The translations under genes were made by a program, and so were the position numbers. The notes under the pieces were generated by a model, which ran no database searches, was not told where the DNA came from, and saw only the letters and a program-made list of their open reading frames with translations. From Xenorhabdus mauleonii (GTDB lineage: Bacteria; Pseudomonadota; Gammaproteobacteria; Enterobacterales; Enterobacteriaceae), in assembly GCF_900113945.1 (NCBI RefSeq), contig NZ_FORG01000002.1:124001-188000 (forward strand): a stretch of 64,000 bases of DNA, written 5' to 3'. Positions 36,727 through 48,700 of the stretch are shown here, one piece after another (position 1 is the stretch's first letter; the number at the start of each line of letters is the position of its first letter).

Positions 36727-39700
36727 ATGAACAATAACGAGCTTTCATCTTTACCATTAGCTGAACGCAGAAGACTACTTGAGTTAGCCAAATCAGCAAA
36801 ACTGGCCCGCCAGACCACTCAAAAAACAGAAATCACGCCCCGGGAACATGATGGCGGTGTGCCGTTGTCATGGGCACAGCAACGCCTGTGGTTCCTTGCC
36901 CAATTGGATCCCGCAGCACAGACGGCATACCATATGTCCGCGGGCTTGAATCTGACAGGCAAACTGGATTTGGGCGCCCTGCAAGCGGCCTTGGATAGAA
37001 TTGTCGCACGCCATGAGATCCTGCGTACAACTATCGTGATGGTAGAAGATGAAGCACAGCAAATCGTTGGTGATGCTGCCTGTGGTTTTTCCCTGACAAC
37101 AGAAGATTTCAGCCAATTATCCTCAGAAGAACAGCAAGCGGCCATTGAACAAACCGCTTATCTTGAGGCGAACCAACCTTTTGATTTTGCCAATGGCCCC
37201 CTGTTGCGGGGAAGGTTACTGAAACTTGCGGAAGATAAACATATTCTGCTGCTGACCCAACATCACATTATTTCGGATGGCTGGTCAGTCGCTGTACTGA
37301 TGCAAGAATTGTCCACGCTTTATCACGCATTCAGCCAAGGGCAGGCTGATCCTCTGCCTCCCCTGACTATCCAGTACGCGGATTATGTTCTTTGGCAGAA
37401 AAAATGGCTGCAAGGCGAAGCGCTGGAAAAACAGATCAATTTCTGGCGTGACACTTTGCAAAATGCCCCAGCCTTGCTGGAATTGCCAACTGACAGGCCA
37501 CGTCCGGCAAAACAAAGCTATGCCGGGGGACGCGTTGATTTGACTCTGCCTGCGCAATTACAGGCCGGTTTAAAAGATCTCAGCCAGCGCCACGGCACCA
37601 CTTTATTCATGACCCTGCTGGCCGGATGGGCCACTCTGTTATCCCGCATCAGTGGTCAAGACGATATTGTGATCGGTACTCCGGTCGCCAATCGTCAGCA
37701 ACCCGCCCTTTCTTCTTTAATCGGTTTCTTTGTCAATACATTGGCACTTCGGGTGCAATTGCACGATAACCCCACTGTCAGCGAGCTGTTGGCGCAAGTG
37801 AAGCAACAGGCACTCAATGCCTATGCCCATCAGGATCTGCCCTTTGAACAATTGGTCGAAACGCTGCAACCCTCACGCAGCCTGAGCCATAGCCCGATTT
37901 TTCAAGTCATGCTGGCAACGAACAATACACCGGGTCAACGGCATTTTGATCTGCCGGGCCTGACGCTGGAAGAACGCCCATTAATCAGGGAAAGTTCTTA
38001 CTTCGACCTGACATTAACCTTAGATGAAACTGAAAATGGCTTAACCGGTGATCTGGAATATGCCAGTGATCTGTTCGACCACGCCACTATTGAGCGCATG
38101 GTCACTCATCTGTATACCCTACTGGCTGCAATGGTGGCAGATGATACGCAATCAGTGGCCGAATTGCCGCTGATGGAGCCACAACAACGCGAACAACTCT
38201 TGGTCGATTTTAACGGCCCGACGTTGGCCTATCCGCAGGACAAATTAATCCACCAGCTATTTGAACAGCAGGCTGAATCACAACCTGATGCGGTTGCTCT
38301 GGTTTATCAAGATACTCAACTGAGTTATGCGGAACTGAATCAACGCGCCAACCAACTGGCCCACAGTTTGATTGATTTTGGCATCCGCCCTGACGATCGC
38401 ATTGCCCTATGTGTTGATCGCAGTCTGGACATGATTATTGGCATGTTGGGCATTCTCAAGGCCGGTGCCGGATATGTCCCATGCGATCCTGAATACCCCG
38501 CAGAGCGTCTGGCTTATCAATTGTCAGACAGTAAACCTGCGTTAATGCTGACCCAACAACATTTGCAAGCCCAATTACCGAAGACAGACGTTCCGGTTTG
38601 GTTGCTTGATGGCGATAGCCACCAGCGCGTTCTGGCGCAGCAGCCGACACACAATCCTGATGCCAACCTGTTGGGACTACAGACACACCATCTGGCCTAT
38701 ATCATCTACACCTCTGGTTCAACCGGTCTGCCTAAAGGGGTGATGCTCGAACACCGCAATGTGGTCAATTTTATCCATGCCCAATACCAGATAAGCCATC
38801 CCCAGCCAGCAGACCGCATTTTGCAATTTGCCACGATGGCATTTGATACGTCCGTGTCTGATATTTTCCCGACGCTCTCTGCGGGCGCAACGCTGATCCT
38901 GCGCCCTGCGCATATCCGCGTACCGGATGCGGAATTTGTCAATTTCTTGGAACAGCAAAAAATCACCATCATTGATATACCAACCGCATTCTGGCACCAG
39001 TGGGTTCAGGAAATGAAAGCGGGTCGCGTGGGATTCAGCCTTCACCTGCGCATTATTATTGTTGGTGGTGAAAAAGCGGAATACCGTCATTTGGTGGATT
39101 GGCAATCTCTGCCTGTTACCCAGAATTGCACTTGGATCAACACCTATGGCCCGACTGAAACGACAGTAACCGCAACAAATCTGATTTTGGACAGCACAGA
39201 GTTCGCTTCTCTCAACGGCGCCATTCCCATTGGTTATCCGAATACCAACTATCCCATCTATATTCTGGATACACAGGGTCAGCTTGTTCCCATCGGGGTC
39301 AGCGGAGAGATTCACATCGGTGGCGACAGTGTTGCCAGAGGGTATTTGAACAGAGAGGAACTGACTGCGGAACGTTTTGTTTCTGATCCATTCAGAGAAC
39401 AAGCCAATTCCCGCATGTATAAGAGTGGGGATTTGGGGCGCTGGCTGCCCAACGGCACGATTGAATATTTGGGACGCAATGATTTTCAGGTCAAAATCCG
39501 CGGGTTCCGCATTGAGTTGGGGGAAATCGAGACACAACTGGCGGCTTGTGAAGGCGTCAAGGATGTGGTGGTGGTTGCCCGTGAGGAAACGGGCGGTGAC
39601 AAACGTCTGGTTGCCTACCTGATCCCGCAACCCGGTGCTGTTCTGTCCCCGGCTCATTTGCGCGAGCAATTGAGCACTTACCTGATGGAACATATGATCC

Positions 39701-42700
39701 CCAGCGCATTTGTCATGCTGGAGGAATTCCCGTTAACCGGCAGCGGCAAGATTGACCGCAAGGCGCTGCCTGAACCCGATCGCAGTGCCATTGCCAGCCG
39801 TGAGTACGAAGCCCCCCAAGGCGAAATCGAGCAAAAATTGGCGGAAGTCTGGCAATCCCTGCTGGGGCTGGAACAAGTGGGACGCCACGATAATTTCTTT
39901 GAGTTGGGCGGGCACTCTTTGCTGACTGTACAGATGGCTTCCCGCGTACGCCATGCCCTCAATATCAAAGTTGATTTGCAAAGTTTATTCACACATCCAA
40001 TACTATCGGACTTGGCACAGTCTCTGTCTGCGCAAGCACTGACTACCGCCGAGCATTCAGAAAATCTCGCTGAACAACCCGTGATATTGCCTGCCAGCCG
40101 GCAACAAGTGCTTCCGCTCTCTTGGCCGCAACAACGCCTGTGGTTCTTGGCGCAACTGGACTCTGCCGCCCAAACGGCCTACCACATCTCCGGCGGGTTG
40201 CGCTTAACGGGCAAACTCAATCAAAGCGCCCTGCAAGCAACGCTGGACAGAATTATTGCCCGCCATGAAATTTTGCGTACCACAATCAAAGTGGTCGATG
40301 GCATAGCCCAGCAAATCATTGCCGATGCTGACTGTGGCTTTGATTTAACCGTCAAAGATCTCAGCCAGTTAAATGATGCGGAAAAGCAAGCAGCCATTGA
40401 TGAAGCCGCGCAATTTGAGAGCAACCATCCTTTTGATTTCGCCTTGGATCCTTTGATTCGTGGCCAATTGTTGAAACTTTCCGACGAAGAACATGTGATG
40501 TTGTTGACCCAGCATCATATGATTTCAGATGGCTGGTCACTGAATATTCTCATGTATGAACTGACCGCCATTTATCAGGCATTTAATCAAGGGCAAGCCG
40601 ATCCCCTGCCAGCACTGAAAGTGCAATATGCTGATTATGCCCTTTGGCAACGGCAATGGTTGCAGGGTGAATTGCTGGAAAAACAGGTGGATTTCTGGCG
40701 CGATGCCTTGCAGGGAGCCCCTGCCCTGCTCGAATTGCCTACCGATAGAGTGCGCCCCGAAGTACAGAGCTATCGCGGGGATCAGGTAGAATTCGCGCTT
40801 TCCCCTGAATTGAGCCAAGGATTAAAGGCACTGAGCCAACGCCATAGTTCCACTCTGTTTATGACATTGTTGGCAGCTTGGTCAATCTTGCTTTCCCGCA
40901 TCAGTGGCCAACAGGACATTGTCATTGGCGCCCCGGTTGCCAACCGCCAGCACAGTGAGCTGGAACCCCTGATCGGTTTCTTTGCCAACACGCTGGCAAT
41001 GAGAGTCAAATTAGAAGGCAATCCGACGGTTGCTGCATTATTGGCACAGGTGAAAGCGCATGCACAAGCAGCCTATATCCATCAGGACTTGCCATTTGAG
41101 CAACTGGTCGAAGCGCTGAAGCCACCACGCAGCCTGAACCATAGCCCAATTTTTCAGGTGATGCTTGCTCTGGACAATACGCCGGTACAGCAATCTCTTG
41201 AGCTGGCTGATTTAGTGCTGGATGAGCTGCCGTCAACCCGCCAAAGTACCCATTTCGATCTGTCCCTTTCCATGACTGATACTGCTAATGGCTTGGTTGG
41301 TGAGTTGGAATATGCCAGCGATCTGTTTGAACGTGCCACTGTTGAACGTTTTGCCGGTTATTTGCAAACCCTGCTGACAGCCATGGTTGAGGATGATTCC
41401 CTGACCGTGGAAAACCTGCCGTTATTGCAACCGCAGCAGCGTGAGCAGTTATTGGTGGAGTTCAACGACACGGCACTGAACTATCAACAGAATATGTTGA
41501 TTCATCAACTGTTCGAGCAACAGGCGGAGCGTACACCTGACGCTACTGCGCTGATATTCGGCGAAAGCCAGATGAGTTATGCGCAGCTGAATCGCCATGC
41601 CAACCAACTGGCAAGCTACCTGATTGCTTCGGGGGTACGTCCTGATGACCGGATTGCCATCTGTGTTGACCGCAGTCTGGAAATGATCATCGGCATGTAC
41701 GGTATCCTCAAGGCTGGCGCGGGCTACATTCCCCTTGACCCGGAATATCCCGCCGAACGTCTGGCTTATCAATTGTCCGACAGCAAACCCGCATTATTGC
41801 TGACCCAGCGACACTTGCAGGCTCGTTTACCGGGGCAAAATACGCCGGTCTTGCTGCTGGATGATGACAGCCATCGCAATGCAATGGCACAACAACCAAC
41901 CCATAATCCTGATGCCCATCAAATGGGGCTGCTGCCACACCATCTGGCTTATATTATTTATACTTCCGGCTCAACCGGGCAACCGAAAGGGGTCATGCTG
42001 GAGCACCACAATGTGGTGAATTTTATCCACGCCCAGCAGCAAACCAGTAAACCTCAACTTGGTGATCGTGTCCTGCAATTTGCGACCGTGGCATTTGACA
42101 CATCCGTGTCTGATATTTTCCCAACACTGGCATCAGGCGCTACGCTGGTTCTGCGTCCACCCCATATCAGAATACCTGACATGGAATTTGTCTCGTTCTT
42201 GCGCGAGCAAAAAATCACCATCATGGATATGCCAACTGCGTTCTGGCATCACTGGGTGCAAGAGATGATGGCAGGCCGCAGTAGTTTCAGCCCCTATCTG
42301 CGCACAATTATCGTCGGCGGCGAAAAAGCAGAATACCGTCATTTAATGAATTGGCAGTCCAGCCCAGAAACACATGCCTGCCGCTGGATCAACTCCTATG
42401 GGCCAACCGAAGCAACCGTTATTGCGACAACATTATCCCTGGAAGCATTGTCCCTGAACAATTCAGCACCAGACAGCGATGTATCTTTGAATCTTGAACA
42501 GATTGCCCCGAAAAAGAATATCCCGATTGGCTATCCACTGCCCAATACAGCCATTTATATTCTGGATGTGCATGGCCAGCCTGTTCCTCTTGGCGTATGC
42601 GGCGAAATTCACATTGGCGGAGCCGGTGTTTCGCGGGGTTATCTGAACCGACCTGAGATGACAGCAGAGAAGTTTGTTGCCGATCCATTCAGCAACCAAC

Positions 42701-45700
42701 CCAATGCCCGCATGTATAAAACCGGCGATCTGGGCTGCTGGCTGCCAAATGGCACGATTGAATATCTGGGCCGCAATGATTTTCAGGTCAAGATCCGGGG
42801 ATTCCGCATCGAACTCGGTGAAATCGAGGCCAGACTGGTTCAGTGCCACGGCGTTCAAGAAGCCATTGTTCTCGCACGCGAAACTGTGCTTGCCCATGAA
42901 ATAGATTCACCGCAACAAAAAACAGCGGGGGAAAAACGCCTCGTGGCTTATGTGATCCCCAAAACAGGTGTTGAACTGGTGCCTGCCACGTTGCGTCAAC
43001 AACTGACCCAGCATCTTGCTGATTACATGATCCCCAGCGCTTTTGTCACGCTTGATTCTTTCCCTCTGTCACCCAACGGCAAGATTGATCGCAATGCCCT
43101 GCCAGAACCCGATCAATCAGCGGCAGTAACGCGCGATTATGAAGCGCCGATCGGTGACATGGAAATGACCTTGGCCGAGATTTGGCAAACACTGCTGGGA
43201 TTGGAGAAAGTCGGCCGTTCTGACCATTTCTTTGAGTTGGGCGGGCACTCCTTGCTTGCTGTTCAGTTTGCTGCCTCTGTCCGCCAGAAATTGGGGCTGG
43301 AGCTGCCTTTGCAACAACTCTTTGCCCACCCCGTCTTGGCTGATTTAGCCACTGCGCTCAATGATGCTTCAGTGTCTGCACAAACTTCCATTTCGGTTGC
43401 TGATCGCAATCAACCGTTGCCACTCTCTTTCGCCCAGCAACGTCTGTGGTTCCTTGCCCAACTCGAGCCTGCGGCCAGTTTGGCCTATCATATTCCTGCG
43501 GTTCTCAGCCTCAAGGGGCAACTCGACCATTCCGCATTCACCGCTACGCTCAATCGCCTTGTTGCCCGACAAGAGAGCCTGCGTACCCGCTTTGTTCTGG
43601 TCGATGAGCAGCCTTCCCAGCAAATCGACGCAGCGGACACAGGCTTTGCCCTGACTTACCAAGATTTCCGCTCCTTGGATGCGGCAACCCAGCAACACCG
43701 ACTTGCTGAACTGGTTGAGCAGGACATGAATACCCCATTTGATTTCATCAACGGGCCACTGATCCGCGGTCAGTTGCTGCAATTGGCGGATGATGAGCAT
43801 ACGTTGATCCTCACCCAGCACCACATCATTTCCGATGGTTGGTCAGTCGGGGTGCTGATCCGTGAACTGGGGGAAATTTACCGTTCCGCCCTTGAAGGAC
43901 AGGATGATCCCCTGCCTCCTTTGCCTATTCAATACGCCGACTACGCCGTCTGGCAACGCGGATGGTTGCAGGGTGAGGTCTTGGAATCACAGCGTGATTT
44001 CTGGGTGAACCAACTTCAGGATGCTCCGGCATTGCTGACACTGCCTACTGACTATCCACGCCCAGCAGTACAGAGCTACGCTGGCGGGCAAGTTGCGGTC
44101 AATCTGGATGCGGATTTGCTGGCTTCGCTCAAGGCACTCTGCCAACGCGAAGGAACCACGTTATTCATGTCCCTGCTGGCTGCTTGGGGGATTGTGCTTG
44201 CCCGAATCAGTGGTCAAGAAGATATTGTCATTGGTACGCCTGTCGCGAACCGCCCACGGAATGAGTTTTCAGATTTAATCGGGTTCTTCGTCAATACCCT
44301 GCCGATGCGAGTTAAGCCGGAATATGACCAGACCGTGACTGAAGTTCTCGCACATGTCCGTGAGCAGGCACTGGCTGCCTACGCACACCAAGATCTGCCT
44401 TTTGAGCAGTTGGTGGAAACGCTGCAACCTGAACGCAGCTTAAGCTACAGCCCAATCTTTCAGGTGATGCTGGCTCTGGACAACACGCCAGTCCAAGACA
44501 TTGAATTACCCGGTTTGTCCGTCTCGGTAATCGAGCAGGATTATCGCAGCGCCCACTTTGATCTGACCCTGTCGCTTTCTGAAAGCGTGGATGGGCTGCA
44601 CGGAATGCTGGAATATGCCTCAGATCTGTTTGAACATGCCACGATTGAACGCATGGTGGGTTATTTGCGCAATGTACTGACAGCCATGGTTCACGATGCC
44701 GATCAAACCGTGGCACATCTGCCAATCCTATCCGCCTCAGAGCGGCAACAAGTGTTGTTCGACTTCAATGCCACTCAAGCGGACTTCCCACAGGATGCCT
44801 TGATCCATCAATTGTTCGAGGCATACGCTGCACAGCACCCCGATGCAATCTCGCTTATCTATGAAAATCAAACGATGAGTTATGGGGAACTGAACCAGCG
44901 TGCCAATCGTCTGGCCCATCATCTGATTGCCTTGGGCGTCCGCCCTGATGATCGCGTGGCCATTTGCGCTGAACGCAGTCCGGAAATGGTCGTCGGGTTG
45001 CTGGCCATCCTCAAGGCGGGTGGTGCCTATGTGCCAATCGATCCCACTTATCCGGCTGAACGTCTGACATACATGCTTGACGATGCGGCTCCGGTTGTTT
45101 TGCTGACTCAAACGGCTTGGCTTGAAACTATCGTCAACGCTATTCCAGCCGCGCAGCCTGTATTTGCTGAAACTGAACCTGCCACAAGCATGCCTGTTTT
45201 AGTGCTGGATGCCTGTGAAGAGTTGATGGAAAGCCAGCCGAACCACAATCCGGACTCGCAGGCTCTGGGGCTGACTTCACGCCACATGGCCTATATTATC
45301 TATACTTCGGGTTCAACCGGAAAACCCAAAGGGGTAATGGTTGAACACCGAAATGTCCTTCGCCTCATCATCAATAGCGGCTTTGCTGATATTGGCCCTG
45401 ATGATTGTGTGGCCCATAGCTCCAATATTTCATTCGATGCAGCAACGTGGGAAGTTTGGGTCAGTCTGGTTCACGGGGCACGTCTGTTATTGCTTCCGGA
45501 AAAAGCCTTGCTGGAAACGGCAGCCTTCGGTCAGCGTTTATCATCCGAGAGAGTGAGCGCCCTATTCCTCACGACTTCTCTGTTCAATCAGTACGCCAGC
45601 CTGCTCGCTCCGGTACTATCAGGTTTGCGCTATGTTATTTTTGGTGGAGAACAAGCAGATACTCGCCCCGTAATGCACCTGAGAACAGATTATCCACCGC

Positions 45701-48700
45701 AATATCTGTTTAATGCATACGGCCCGACGGAAGCAACCACATTTGCCACCCTCTATGAAGTGCCGTTAACCAGAAGCAACAGCGGGAAAATTCCGATTGG
45801 CCGTCCGATTGGCAACACCCAGATTTATATTCTGGATCAGAAAGGCCAGCCGGTGCCTCTCGGGGTCACGGGTGAAATGTATATCGCCGGTGATGGTATT
45901 GCCCGTGGTTATCTCAACCGTCCGGATCTGACGGAAGAACGTTTCCTTGTCGATCCGTTCTCTGCCAACCAAGAATCACGTATGTATAAAACCGGCGATC
46001 TCGCCCGCTGGCTTCCTGACGGGAATATTGAATACGTTGCCCGCAACGATTTTCAGGTCAAGATCCGTGGCTTCCGTATCGAACTGGGTGAAATTGAATC
46101 CCGTCTGGTGGAATGCCACGGCGTACGTGACGCCGTGGTTCTTGCCCGTGAGGATGAGCCTGGCAATAAACGTCTGGTTGCCTATCTGGTGCCAGAAGAT
46201 GGCATTGAACTGGAACCGGCAAGCCTGCGCCAAGAACTCAGTCAGCACCTTACCGAATATATGCTGCCCAGCGCCTTTGTGACGCTTGACGCCTTCCCGC
46301 TGATGCCCAACGGCAAACTGAACCGCCAGGCCCTGCCGGCACCCGATCAGGCGGCAATAGCGATGCGCAGTTATGAAGCTCCGGCCAATGAACAGGAAAT
46401 GGCGCTAGCAGAAGTCTGGCAGGCATTATTGGGATTGGAGCAAGTTGGCCGCCATGACCATTTCTTTGAACTGGGTGGTCACTCGCTGATGATAGTCAGC
46501 CTGTTGGAAAGATTGCGCAACCAAGGGTGGTCTATCGATATCCGTACCGTGTTCTCCACTCCGGTACTGGCAGAGATGGCACAAGCGATGTCAATCAGTC
46601 TGAGCGGCACGGATTCCTTCATTACACCGCCTAACCTTATTTCTGACGGCTGTACTGCCATTACGCCGGATATGTTGCCTCTGGTTTCTCTGCCACAAAA
46701 CGAGATTGATCTCATTAGCGCGGTGATACCGGGTGGTGCGGCCAATATTCAGGACATTTACCCACTTGCACCATTGCAAGAAGGTATTCTGTACCATTAT
46801 TTACTGGAAACCCAAGGGGATACTTACCTTCTGCGCACCCAGTTTGCATTTGATAGCCGTGAGCGCCTTGATGCCTTCCTGACCGCATTGCAGCAAGTCA
46901 TCGACCGCCACGATATCCTGCGCACTTCGGCTTACTGGCAAGGGTTGGTCCAACCGGTGCAAATCGTCCATCGCCATGCCTCATTGCCGGTCATTGAACA
47001 CACGCTGTCCACGGAAGAAAATGCCGAAGCGCAGTTATCTCATTTGACTGATTCTCGTGCAATACGGATGGATCTCACTCAGGCACCATTACTGGCGGCT
47101 CATATTGCTCAAGATCATGAATCAGGGCACTGGTTGCTCTCCCTGCTGAATCACCATCTGGTTTGTGATCACCTTTCGTTGGAACTCATCTCCAATGAAG
47201 TGAAAACACTGCTATTGGGCGAAGATGACAGCTTGCCTGCTCCACAGCCTTACCGCAATTTCATCGCCCAAACCCGCAGTGTGGCACCGGAAGTGCATCA
47301 GGCTTATTTCCAGCAACTACTGGGCGATGTGGATGAGCCTACACTGCCGTTTGGGTTGCATGATGTGCAAAACAGTCATCAAGATGAAATTCAGCCCAAT
47401 GAAATTGTGGAAGATATCCTCACCCTTGACAGTGAATTGGCAAATAATCTGCGTGATTGCGCCCGCCAGCAGGGCATGAGTGTCGCGGTATTGTTCCATG
47501 TGGCATGGGCGCAGGTATTGGCACGATGCAGTGGACGGGATGATGTGGTCTTCGGCACGGTTCTGCTCGGCCGGTTGCAAGGCGGTGCCGGGGCATCTCA
47601 GGCGCTGGGCATGTTCATCAATACCTTGCCTATCCGTGTTCAACTACAGGCTCGCTCAGTATTGCAAGTAGTACAGGAAACCAATCAGCAGCTCACTGAG
47701 TTACTGAATCATGAACAGGCTCCCCTTGCGGTTGCCCAGCGTTGCAGTGGCATTCAGGCACCATTGCCATTATTCAGCAGCTTGCTCAATTTCCGCCACA
47801 GTCCGGATGACGATACACAGTCCACCTTGCAGGCTTGGGAAGGCATACGGGTCATCGGCGGCGAAGAACGCAGCAACTATCCACTGTCACTGGACGTGGA
47901 CTCGCTGACTGACGGGTTTTCACTGGTTGTCCAATGCTATCAGCAAGTCAATCCGGCACGCCTGAATGCGTACATGGAAATCGTTCTGAAAGAGATTGTG
48001 GCAGCACTGCAACATGCGCCGGAACAATCGTTCGAAACCATAGAGATCCTGCCACAAAGCGAGCGTACCCAGTTATTGCAAGACTTTAACGATACGGGTC
48101 TGGAATATCCGCAGAATATGCTGATTCATCAGATGTTCGAACAACAAGTCTCCCGCACACCTGATGGCATTGCGCTGGTATCGGGTGACACAGAACTGAG
48201 CTATGCCGAACTGAATCGCCGCGCCAACCAATTGGCACACAGCCTGATAGCCTTTGGCATACGTCCTGACAACCATGTTGCGCTGTGCGTTGAACGCAGT
48301 CTGGATATGATCGTTGCCATGTTTGGCATTCTCAAGGCAGGGGCAAACTACGTTCCGCTTGATCCGGAGTATCCGACTGATCGTCTGGCTTACCAGCTAT
48401 CAGACAGTAAGCCTGTACTGCTGTTGACCCAACATCACATACAAGAGCGCGTGCCATCAGAAGATATCCCTGTTTGGTTATTGGATGATGACACTTTCCG
48501 CGGGCAGGTAGCACAGCAACCGGAACACAACCCTGTGCCTGAGCAGTTGGGGCTTGAAGCCCATCACTTGGCCTACATTATTTATACATCCGGCTCAACC
48601 GGGCAACCGAAAGGGGTCATGATTGAACACCGCAATGTGGTGAACTTTATCCATGTCCAGCATCAGGTAAGCCACCCACAAGCGGGGGATCGCATCCTGC

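Noticed and set aside
38719-39693. 324-codon antisense frame in paxB, and similar antisense frames in all NRPS genes
   Set aside because: The same antisense pattern recurs at each repeated A-T junction, as expected for shadows of a repeated coding sequence.
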